Assembly (NCBI GenBank): GCA_003669605.1
Contig: QWOP01000028.1
Coordinates: 1 to 51,887 of the forward strand
DNA: 51,887 bases
Source: Planctomycetota bacterium
Lineage (GTDB): Bacteria > Planctomycetota > Planctomycetia > Pirellulales > UBA1268
Direction: 5' to 3'
The position numbers and the translations under genes were made by a program. Shown one piece after another: positions 15,593 through 23,377 of the stretch. The notes beneath the pieces were generated by a model. That model saw only the letters and a list, made by a program, of their open reading frames with translations, made no database searches and had not been told where the DNA came from. Within the stretch, counting starts at the first letter, position 1. Each line of letters starts with the position of its first letter.

Positions 15593-17728
15593 ATGCTCGG
15601 CCTCGAACGGCTGGCCGTTCAGTCGCGGCTGATCCTGCTGTTGCTGTTGGTCAGCCTGGGGTCGATCCTGGCCATCGGCTGGATCGGCTACTCCTCCGCC
15701 AGCGAGGCGATCACCCATGCGGTGCAGGAGCAACTCAAGAGCGTACGGCACTCGAAGACCACGGCGGTTCTCGACATGCTCAAGGGCCTCCGTGATCAGG
15801 CCCTCTCGATCTCCGACGGGCGGATGGCTACCGAGGGCATGGCAGGGCTCCGCCGGGCGTACGCCGGGCTTGAGGACGTGGTTCTCGACGAGGCTCAGGA
15901 ACAGCAGCTCCGCCAGTGGTACGCGACCACGTTCATCACCACGCTTCAGAAGCACCTCGGTGGTTCGCCGCAGATTGAGCAGTATCTCCCGGCCCATCCG
16001 CGAGAACGGTATCTCCAGTACCACTACCTCCTCCCAGCTGCCGCTGCGGCCGCCTCCGCCACTCCCCTGGTCTCCGCCACGCCCCTGGTGAGCGATGACG
16101 ACAGCGAATACTCGATCGTCCACTCGGCTATCCATGAGCGAGTGCAGCGGGCGGCATCGCTGTTTGGCTACGAGGATGTGCTGCTGATCGACGACAACAC
16201 GCTCGAAATCATCTACTCGCTGAAGAAGCGTGCTGACTTTGCCACCAACCTGCGGACCGGACCATTCGCTTCCACCAATCTCGCCCGGGCCGCCGAAACG
16301 CTCTCCCGCTCCCGCGACAAGGATGCGTACACGGTGGTCGATATCGAGTCGTACGTCCCCGATGGCGGGCTGCCGGTGGGGTTTGTGTTGTCGCCGATCT
16401 TCTCTGGCACCGAGATGATCGGGATCCTGGCGCTGGAGTTCCCGGTCGATCGGATCGTCTCGCTGCTCACCGGGCGATTTGAATGGCAGAAAGAGGGGAT
16501 GGGGAAAACGGGCGAGTGCTACCTCGTGGGCTCCGACCTCACGATGCGGAGCCGGAGCCGGTTCATGGTGGAGGATCGCGAAGCGTTTATCGAGTCTTTG
16601 AGGAAATCGCCCATCTCCACCGCTGTGGTAGACCAGATCGAGCGGCAGCAAAATGTCCTCAATCAGCTGCCGGTCCGAACCCGTGCCGCCGAGGAGGCCA
16701 TTCGCGGCCGTGAAGGGCTGGCGGTGATCGATGATTACCGTGGCGTGTCGGTGCTCAGTTCCTATGGGCCGCTCGATCTGGAGAGCCTCCGCTGGGGAGT
16801 GATTGCCGAGATCGATGTGAAGGAGGCCTACGCTCCGATCCGCGCCTATGCCAGGCGGGCGCTGCTGGCTGCTACCGGGTTGGCGCTGGCCACGGCGCTG
16901 CTGGCGCTGGTCGCATCGTGGTGGCTGGTTCAGCCGCTGCGGCAACTGGCCGACGCCGCCCGGAGGATTGGCGCTGGGGAGATGGGCGTTCGCGTCAATC
17001 TCCGCTCACAGGACGAATTCGGCGAACTGGCCACGACGTTTAACGCCATGTCGGAAAGTCTCCGCGAACAACGCTCTGAATTAGAAGACAAGGCGCGCGA
17101 AAACCAAGAACTGCTCCTCAACATCCTCCCCGCGTCGGCAGTCGCACTGCGCCGCGACGGCGACGAACGTGCCAGCCGACAGTTTGCCGATGTGACGGTG
17201 GTGGCGGCGGAGTTTTCCGGCCTCGAGCAGGCCGCCGGCCCAGATGCGGAGAGCCGGGCGATGGCACTGCAGAGCGATCTGGTGGCGGCCTGCGACGACG
17301 CGGCCGAGCGCTTGGGAGTGGAGAAGGTTCGGGCCGTGGGGTCGGCCTATCTGGCGGTCTGCGGGCTGTCGGTGTCGCGGCCCGACCATGCCGCCCGAAC
17401 AGTCCAGTTTGCCAGCGAAATCTCTCAGATCGTGGCCGCTTTTAATCGCGACCACGCCGTCGGTATCACTGTCTCGGTGGCCGTCAACTCTGGTCCGATC
17501 GTGGGAGGTGTCGTCGGCCGCAACAAGTATCTCTACGACCTGTGGGGCGATACGGTGGCGATCGCCGCTCGCCTGGCTGCTCGTGGAGTGCAGGCGGTGC
17601 AGGTCACACAGCCGGTGCACGAGCGACTGGCCGACCTACACGCCTTCGATGGTCCAGCCGAGGTGGAGGTCCGTGGCAAGGGGACGGTGCGTGTCTGGCA
17701 ACTCCGCGTTGCAAGCGGAGGCTCATAG
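15593..17728 (+). CDS. Membrane receptor with degenerate class III nucleotide cyclase domain
   Basis: A 711-residue inner-membrane protein. ATG 15593 has GGAG eight bases upstream; a GTG at 15569 is less likely. Order: TM1 (about 13-33), a large periplasmic region of Cache-like pattern (about 40-420, with tandem 'SATPLV' encoded by an 18-bp duplication at 16055-16090), TM2 (about 424-446), HAMP (about 447-500), a short coiled coil, and a cyclase homology domain (about 530-705). Cyclase catalysis needs two metal-binding aspartates and a transition-state Asn/Arg pair. Here the first Asp is Glu540 ('VVAAEFSGL' for 'VLFADIVGF'), the second is Ser584 ('VGSAYLAV' for 'VGDAYMAV'), and Asn is Ala656 ('WGDTVAIAARL'). 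Only Arg660 remains. The domain is therefore probably not an active cyclase. It is coupled to the MscS gene (3 bp gap). Confidence 0.9.
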   Translation: MLGLERLAVQSRLILLLLLVSLGSILAIGWIGYSSASEAITHAVQEQLKSVRHSKTTAVLDMLKGLRDQALSISDGRMATEGMAGLRRAYAGLEDVVLDEAQEQQLRQWYATTFITTLQKHLGGSPQIEQYLPAHPRERYLQYHYLLPAAAAAASATPLVSATPLVSDDDSEYSIVHSAIHERVQRAASLFGYEDVLLIDDNTLEIIYSLKKRADFATNLRTGPFASTNLARAAETLSRSRDKDAYTVVDIESYVPDGGLPVGFVLSPIFSGTEMIGILALEFPVDRIVSLLTGRFEWQKEGMGKTGECYLVGSDLTMRSRSRFMVEDREAFIESLRKSPISTAVVDQIERQQNVLNQLPVRTRAAEEAIRGREGLAVIDDYRGVSVLSSYGPLDLESLRWGVIAEIDVKEAYAPIRAYARRALLAATGLALATALLALVASWWLVQPLRQLADAARRIGAGEMGVRVNLRSQDEFGELATTFNAMSESLREQRSELEDKARENQELLLNILPASAVALRRDGDERASRQFADVTVVAAEFSGLEQAAGPDAESRAMALQSDLVAACDDAAERLGVEKVRAVGSAYLAVCGLSVSRPDHAARTVQFASEISQIVAAFNRDHAVGITVSVAVNSGPIVGGVVGRNKYLYDLWGDTVAIAARLAARGVQAVQVTQPVHERLADLHAFDGPAEVEVRGKGTVRVWQLRVASGGS

Positions 17729-17731
17729 GCA

Positions 17732-19372
17732 GTGAAGACTCCTTCGACTCGACCGCACGACGCAGTTGTCAGTGCGCAGCACTCAAACGCCATCGATGCC
17801 GTGCCTGGACAACAAGCCGCTGTCGGACTTTTTCCGCAGGCAGCCAGCTTCGCCATGCTCGACGGACTCGACATGACCGAAGTGCCGCTTCTCCCCGCGG
17901 CCTTCCTGGCGATTGGATTCCCACTGGTGATCCTCGTCGTCACCGAACTGCTCAATTCCGGCAGGCGGCGCGGATGGCGGCTGACGCCGACGCTTGGGGT
18001 CTTGAGGAACATCGTTCTCCCTGCCCTGGCGGCGATGCTCTTCGTCACCGAAATCTGGCAGTTGCCGGCGGAGGACATCGTCGCCAGAGTGATTCGCACC
18101 GCCTTTTGGGTGTCGGCGCTGTATGCCCTGCTGACGCTGGCCAACGACAGCCTGTTTGGCGGCAGCACCTCGGCTGGGCTCCGCGAGCGGGTGCCGAAGC
18201 TGTTCCGTGATCTGATGCGGGTGCTGATGGTGGCGATTGGCGGGGCGCTGATCTATTCCCACGTCTGGCAGCAGCCGATAGGTGGGGCCCTGACGGCGCT
18301 GGGGCTGGGAAGTGTGGTCATCGGACTAGCGCTTCAGGAACCGCTGGGGAACATCGTCTCTGGTTTAATGCTCCTCCTCGAGCGACCGCTGGCGATCGGC
18401 GACTGGATCGTGGCCGACGGCACGACCGGGAAGGTGATCGAGATCAACTGGCGGAGCGTCCACATCGAGACGATCCTCCACGAGATGCGGATCATCCCCA
18501 ATGTCGCTCTCTACAAGACGTCGTTTAGCAACCTTTCCCGTCCGACGAGTGATCGCACCGACACCTACGACGTCGGCTTTTCCTACGACCATCCGCCGAG
18601 TGAGGTGAAGGAGGCCCTCCTTGGCCTGCTCTCGACGACCCCCGGGGTGCTCCGCGCCCCGCCGCCGGAAGTGCATACGCTCAATTACGGCGATTTCTCC
18701 ATCACCTACCGGATGTATTTCAGCGTCGCCCGCCACGAGGAGATCCTCCCGGTCCGCGACGCCATCCTGACCCGCGTCTGGTATGTCGCCCGTCGCCATC
18801 ACCTGCAGATCCCGTTCCCGATTCAGATGGAGTACCGTCCCTACGAGTCGCCGTCTCCCCGAGAGCCTGGAGTTGCGGAGTTGCTCGAGCGCTTTCCCCG
18901 CTACCAGAAAGTCCGCGAGGCGATGCTGGCAGCGGCTGATCGCGGCGCTGCTCTGGCGATCAAGGCAGGCACGCCGCTGCCACCCGCCAAGGCCAACGTG
19001 GTGGCCTATGCCAAGGGGGAGGAAATGCTCGCCCGGGGGGCGAGCGGTCATGGCTTTGCCCTTGTCGTCGATGGGGTGGCAGATCTCCTCGCGGTCGATG
19101 CGACCGGAATGGAGGTCCGGATCGCGGAACTCGCTGCGGGGGATTTCTACGGCGAGGCAACCGGATCGGCGAGTTACCCCAGCGACTTTTGCGCCGTGGC
19201 CCGTACCGACGTCCGCGTCGTCGTGATCGAGGCCGGGACGATGGCCGAATGGTTGCAGGGGTCGAGTGGCTTGGCTGCCGAAATCGGCGACGCCATCGAA
19301 TCGAGGCGATTGGCGGCCCTGCGGTTGCGGCAGCACGGCAAAGTGACGGTGCCGGCAGCGCGACCGGGCTGA
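17732..19372 (+). CDS. MscS-family channel with C-terminal cyclic-nucleotide-binding-like domain
   Basis: A 546-residue membrane protein resembling bacterial cyclic-nucleotide-gated (bCNG) members of the MscS superfamily. GTG 17732 has GGAGG ten bases upstream and starts three bases after the cyclase stop; an ATG at 17855 is the alternative. Four N-terminal TM helices (about 51-70, 90-108, 117-136, 165-182) precede the pore helix 'ALGLGSVVIGLALQEPLGNIVSG' (about 190-212) and the beta domain ('RPLAIGDWIVADGTTGKVIEI'). A CNB fold occupies about 425-535: 'GHGFALVVDGVADLLA', 'ELAAGDFYGEATG' (FYGE 472-475) and a final helix. The Arg that should follow FGE and bind the cyclic phosphate ('PRTAT/S') is missing: the sequence is 'SYPSDFCAVA'. 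Ligand binding is therefore doubtful, paralleling the damaged cyclase partner. Confidence 0.88.
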   Translation: MKTPSTRPHDAVVSAQHSNAIDAVPGQQAAVGLFPQAASFAMLDGLDMTEVPLLPAAFLAIGFPLVILVVTELLNSGRRRGWRLTPTLGVLRNIVLPALAAMLFVTEIWQLPAEDIVARVIRTAFWVSALYALLTLANDSLFGGSTSAGLRERVPKLFRDLMRVLMVAIGGALIYSHVWQQPIGGALTALGLGSVVIGLALQEPLGNIVSGLMLLLERPLAIGDWIVADGTTGKVIEINWRSVHIETILHEMRIIPNVALYKTSFSNLSRPTSDRTDTYDVGFSYDHPPSEVKEALLGLLSTTPGVLRAPPPEVHTLNYGDFSITYRMYFSVARHEEILPVRDAILTRVWYVARRHHLQIPFPIQMEYRPYESPSPREPGVAELLERFPRYQKVREAMLAAADRGAALAIKAGTPLPPAKANVVAYAKGEEMLARGASGHGFALVVDGVADLLAVDATGMEVRIAELAAGDFYGEATGSASYPSDFCAVARTDVRVVVIEAGTMAEWLQGSSGLAAEIGDAIESRRLAALRLRQHGKVTVPAARPG

Positions 19373-19398
19373 TCCCCCCCTGCTCTTCCTCGGGATCT

Positions 19399-21219
19399 TC
19401 AGCCGCCGGCCGGCTCCTCGAGCAAGTGCCAACGGGAAAACGCGTTTTCCAGCCGGCCCTGGAGATCCTTGAGTCGGGACTGGTCCCGGGCCAGCACGTC
19501 ACCCGGTTTCCGGAAGTAGTCGGGGCCAGCCATGGCCGCATGCAGGGCTTGGAGGTCTCTCTCCAGGGTCTCGATCGTACCGGGCAGGGCCGCGAGTTCC
19601 TGTTGCTCCTTAAAGGAGAGTTTCCGCCGTCGGGGCGACGCCTGCTGGGCTTCGGCTTTTCCGAGACTCCGCGTGGCTTTCGCGGAAATTCCTTCGGTTG
19701 CGGCACGCCGCTGGCGGATCCAGTCGTCGTAGCCGCCGACATAGTCGTTGACGTCGAATCCACCGTCCGGCCGGGGCTCGAAGACGATCGTCGAGCCGAC
19801 GACGTTGTTGAGGAACTCGCGGTCGTGGCTCACCAAGAGCACCGTTCCGGAAAACTCTACCAACCGCTCCTCGAGCATCTCGAGCGTCTCGGCATCGAGA
19901 TCGTTGGTGGGCTCGTCGAGAACGATGCAATTGGCCGGCTTGGCAAACAATTTCGCCAGCAGCACTCGGTTGCGCTCGCCGCCAGAGAGATACCGCACCG
20001 GCATCCGCGCCCGTTCTGGAGTGAAAAGAAAATCTTGCAGGTAGCCGATGATGTGCCGCGTGTTGCCGCCGATCTTCACCGTATCGGACCCGTCGGCGAC
20101 ATTGTCGGCCACAGATTTGTCATCGAGGAGTTGATCGCGGAGCTGATCGAAGTAGGCCACCTGGAGGTTCGTACCCAGTCGAACCCGACCGGAAGTGGGC
20201 TCGAGGCTGCCCAGGAGAATGCGCAACAGCGTGGTCTTACCAGCGCCATTGGGGCCGATGATTCCGATCTTGTCGCCGCGGGTGACCGTGGTGGTGACAC
20301 CGTGGAGCACCTCCTTGTCGCCGCGGTGGGCCACGACGTCTTGGAGGGCGGCCACGAGCGTGCCACTCCGCTGGGCCTCCTCAATCTGCAGTTGCACCTT
20401 CCCGACCGTGTCGCGGCGCTCGGTGCGCTCGCGGCGCATCTGCTCCAGCGCCCGGACGCGCCCTTCATTGCGGGTCCGGCGGGCCTTGATGCCGGTGCGA
20501 ATCCAGACTTCCTCCTCGGCGAGTTTCTTGTCAAAGAGCGCCTGGTGCCGCTCCTCGGCATGGAGCGCCTCCTCTTTCCGCACCAGAAACGTGTCGTAGT
20601 CGCACGACCAGTCGAAGATCCGCCCGCGGTCGATCTCCAAGATCCGCGTCGCCAGCCGGCGAAGAAACATCCGGTCGTGCGTCACGAAGAGGGCGGTTCC
20701 CGACCAGCGGAGGAGGAAGTCCTCAAGCCAGCCGATGGCGGCGATGTCGAGGTGATTGGTGGGCTCGTCGAGGAGGAGCAGATCGGGATCGGCCACGATG
20801 GCGCGGGCCAGAAGTGCCCGCCGCTTCATGCCGCTGGAAAGGGACTCAAACGTGGTCTCCCCCGCCAGGTCCATCCGCGCCAGCACCTGGTCGACGGCGT
20901 GGTCACGCTTCCATTGGTTTTCAGGCTCGGCGTCTCGCTCAGGGGGAATACCACTGGCCACGATCTCGTGGAGCGTGCCGACGAGATCTTGCGGAACATC
21001 CTGTGGCAAATAGGCGATCAGGCAGCCGGGAGCGAGGACGATGGAGCCCCCATCGGGCTTGAGCACTCCGGCCACAAGCCGCATCAGCGATGTCTTGCCG
21101 GCGCCGTTGCGGCCGAGGAGTCCGATCCGCTGCCCTTCTTCGATGTGGCAGTCGACGCCGTCGAGGAGCGGAGGCCCGCGGAAGCCGAGGTGAATGTCAC
21201 GCAGCGCAACAAGGGGCAT
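19399..21219 (-). CDS. uup: Uup ABC-F ATPase
   Basis: A 606-residue ABC-F protein, ATG at 21219. NBD1 has Walker A 'GRNGAGKTS', a signature altered to 'LSSGMKRR', and Walker B 'LLLLDEPTNHLD'. NBD2 has Walker A 'GPNGAGKTT', signature 'LSGGERNR' and Walker B 'IVLDEPTNDLD'. The linker carries the long coiled-coil P-site tRNA-interaction motif with 'WIRTGIKARRTRNEGRVRAL', diagnostic for Uup. A C-terminal coiled coil ('FKEQQELAALPGTIETLERDL') follows, as in Uup, which binds DNA. ABC-F proteins act on the ribosome and have no TM domain. E. coli Uup affects precise transposon excision and 50S assembly. The NBD1 signature change may weaken that half. Confidence 0.93.
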   Translation of the reverse strand: MPLVALRDIHLGFRGPPLLDGVDCHIEEGQRIGLLGRNGAGKTSLMRLVAGVLKPDGGSIVLAPGCLIAYLPQDVPQDLVGTLHEIVASGIPPERDAEPENQWKRDHAVDQVLARMDLAGETTFESLSSGMKRRALLARAIVADPDLLLLDEPTNHLDIAAIGWLEDFLLRWSGTALFVTHDRMFLRRLATRILEIDRGRIFDWSCDYDTFLVRKEEALHAEERHQALFDKKLAEEEVWIRTGIKARRTRNEGRVRALEQMRRERTERRDTVGKVQLQIEEAQRSGTLVAALQDVVAHRGDKEVLHGVTTTVTRGDKIGIIGPNGAGKTTLLRILLGSLEPTSGRVRLGTNLQVAYFDQLRDQLLDDKSVADNVADGSDTVKIGGNTRHIIGYLQDFLFTPERARMPVRYLSGGERNRVLLAKLFAKPANCIVLDEPTNDLDAETLEMLEERLVEFSGTVLLVSHDREFLNNVVGSTIVFEPRPDGGFDVNDYVGGYDDWIRQRRAATEGISAKATRSLGKAEAQQASPRRRKLSFKEQQELAALPGTIETLERDLQALHAAMAGPDYFRKPGDVLARDQSRLKDLQGRLENAFSRWHLLEEPAGG

Positions 21220-21498
21220 TTCGAACCTTCGGGAGTCGGGATCTGGATTGATCGAGGCGGGATGGTCGAGGCCGGAGCAGGCAGGACTGCCAGTGGGGCT
21301 ACCCGCCAGGGGCAGGTATCAAGCCGAGCGAACGGCACGCCGGGTTCGGCAGTATACGGCACTCAAGCGGCGGGGGAGATTTCAGCCGCAGCGAATGGCA
21401 CCAGCCCCACCGCGACCAAGCGGCCGCCGTTCGAGTCGAGCGCCGTCAGGGCGCTGTGCCGGAGAGCCAGGGCTCGATCGTGGCAACGCTTCCGAGCG

Positions 21499-21915
21499 TC
21501 ATGGCCCCTCGCCAGAGCCTGTGGGAGCGCTTGCCAGATACTCAAACAGCAGGCCTGGCGTGCGCTTGCGCGTGATGGCCTGGGCCACTTCGGCTCGGAG
21601 CAGTGCCTGCTTCGCCTTGAGGCTTGCCATGACCGCCTCCGGAATCGGCGGCACCTCGCCCGGGGCGGAGCCGAGGATCACGAGCAACTGTGACGCATCA
21701 GGGGCTGGCACCACTCTTTCGACGTGGAGATCGCGGAGCACGTCGTCGCCGCAGTCGCCGAGGGCGAGTTGGAGCGTGTCGGCCACCTGCCGGCAAAGCT
21801 GCAGGTCTTTTCGATTTCCACTCGGAATGGAGTCTGGTTGACCAGGAAAGGAAGCCGGCAGGAATGAATCAGCAGCCTGTCGCGGCGGATTCTTGGAAGG
21901 GTATTTGTTCGACAT
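21499..21915 (-). CDS. RbfA-like ribosome-binding factor
   Basis: A 138-residue protein (ATG 21915; the frame continues upstream to 21975 without a better start). The core reads 'RKDLQLCRQVADTLQLALGD', 'DVLRDLHVERVVPAPDASQLLVIL' and 'LRAEVAQAITRKRTPGLLFEYLA'. It matches the planctomycete form of RbfA, a KH-like protein that binds the 30S subunit during maturation. The spacing of 'V..V.PAPD.S.L.V' and the C-terminal 'A..I.RKR.P.L.F' is typical. No nusA, infB or truB lies beside it, so it is outside the classical operon. It is upstream of uup on the same strand, 279 bp apart. Family assignment is fairly good; being divergent, it could be a paralogue rather than the main rbfA. Confidence 0.72.
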   Translation of the reverse strand: MSNKYPSKNPPRQAADSFLPASFPGQPDSIPSGNRKDLQLCRQVADTLQLALGDCGDDVLRDLHVERVVPAPDASQLLVILGSAPGEVPPIPEAVMASLKAKQALLRAEVAQAITRKRTPGLLFEYLASAPTGSGEGP

Positions 21916-22083
21916 CGGATCCTGGCGGGGGTGAGAGTGACAGGCCACACGTCCAGCCATACCGCTCACCCCCAAAAGGAGAGAGGGCGGGGGCCGGCGC
22001 TGACAAAGCGATCGAGCGAGATGCAGGAACGATGCGTGAGCGATGCGGAAACAGCATCAATCAGAAAGCGACCAGCCGTCTGC

Positions 22084-23328
22084 TCACTCCGATGTGATGA
22101 GCTTATAGAGGTGGGTCTTGGTCCGCAGATAGAGCGCCCCGTCGTAGACGGCCGGCGAAGCCATGCAGCCGTCGGCGAGCGTGTTGGTGGCGATGACTTC
22201 AAAGGGCTCTGCCGATGACAGTACGGTCGTCTGGCCATCCTGGTTCGGGCAGTAAATCTTCCCGTCGGCCACGATCGGCGACGACGAATATTCCCCCCCG
22301 AGCCGTTTTTGCCAGACCGCCTTCCCGGTCAGGCAATCGAGCGCCGTGGCGGTGCCTGCATCGCCGAGAATGAAGAGGCGCTCGCCGAGGAGCAACTGGC
22401 TCGAGCGCGTCCCCGATCCCTGGGCGCTGGTCCAGGCGATTTTTGACCCGGTGACGTCGCCCGTGCCGTCGGGCGCTACGGCGAGGAGCTTCATGCCACC
22501 GGCGGCGGTGTTGAGATACACGAGGCCATTTCCATAAAGCGGCCGGGCCGAGGCGTTCATTCCCCCATGGTTCACGCGCCACAATTCCTCCCCCGTGGCC
22601 GGGTCGTAGGCGATCGTAGCCCCGGCGCTGGGAATGATGACTTGCTCGCGCCCATCAACCTCGATCACGCTCCCCGTGCCGTAGGCCTTCTTGGCATCGC
22701 CGTCGAGAGTGCCGTAGTCGATGTTCCGGTCCTTCTTCCAGACGATGGCACCAGAATGCGTGTCGAGGGCGACGACGTACTGCACATCAAAACCGTCGAA
22801 GGGAACGATCAGCAAGTCGCCATGGATGATCGGGGAGGAGCCGGGCCCGCGGTGGTGATCGCAGCGGAGGCTTTCCTGTTTCCAGAGGACCTTGCCGGTG
22901 TCGGTATCGACCGCGGCGGTACCGGAACTGCCAAAATGGGCGTAGAGCCGGTTGCCCTCGATGACCGGCGTGCAGGAGGCGGGGCTGTTGAAGGCGTGGC
23001 AAAACGCCGGTTCGGCGAACTCAAAGAGGGTGATGTCGCGGATCACTTTCCCGGTGGCACAGTCGACGGCGACTGCCGAGAGTCGTGCGCCATCGGCGCT
23101 CGAATTCGTCATCCACACCGTGCCTTGGGCGATGACCGGGCTCGACCAAGCCTTGCCGGGGATCGGCGTCTTCCAGGCCACTCCCTGTTCCTCGCTCCAC
23201 TCGACGGGGAGCTTCTCTTCATGCGACACTCCGTCGCCGGTTGGTCCGCGGAAGGCGTTCCAGGGGGTGTCGGCTGCGGCCGGTGCGCCCATGGCGGCAA
23301 CCGCGAGTAGCGCCATGGTGGCGCGCAT
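22084..23328 (-). CDS. PQQ-binding-like beta-propeller, secreted
   Basis: A 414-residue exported propeller. ATG 23328 begins 'MRATMALLAVAAMGAPAAAD', a clear Sec signal; the longer frame would push it inward. The mature part opens with 'WNAFRGPTGDGVS', the usual planctomycete entry to a PQQ/quinoprotein-like propeller, and shows repeated 'D..TGK.LW' and 'D..TG..VW' blades ('AVDTDTGKVLWKQE', 'ALDTHSGAIVWKKD', 'AYDPATGEELWRVN', 'ALDCLTGKAVWQKR'). No PQQ-dehydrogenase catalytic Asp/Cys pair is evident, so it is likely a binding or scaffold propeller. It is divergent from a sibling at 23378 with only 49 bp between their starts. Confidence 0.88.
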   Translation of the reverse strand: MRATMALLAVAAMGAPAAADTPWNAFRGPTGDGVSHEEKLPVEWSEEQGVAWKTPIPGKAWSSPVIAQGTVWMTNSSADGARLSAVAVDCATGKVIRDITLFEFAEPAFCHAFNSPASCTPVIEGNRLYAHFGSSGTAAVDTDTGKVLWKQESLRCDHHRGPGSSPIIHGDLLIVPFDGFDVQYVVALDTHSGAIVWKKDRNIDYGTLDGDAKKAYGTGSVIEVDGREQVIIPSAGATIAYDPATGEELWRVNHGGMNASARPLYGNGLVYLNTAAGGMKLLAVAPDGTGDVTGSKIAWTSAQGSGTRSSQLLLGERLFILGDAGTATALDCLTGKAVWQKRLGGEYSSSPIVADGKIYCPNQDGQTTVLSSAEPFEVIATNTLADGCMASPAVYDGALYLRTKTHLYKLITSE

Positions 23329-23377
23329 ATTGAAACGGCGGATCGACAGATTCAAAAGGGGATTGATCGTGACCCGT

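Noticed and set aside
22952..23377. Upstream extension of the plus-strand PQQ-like propeller
   Set aside because: It overlaps the divergent propeller gene and would move the signal peptide inside the protein.
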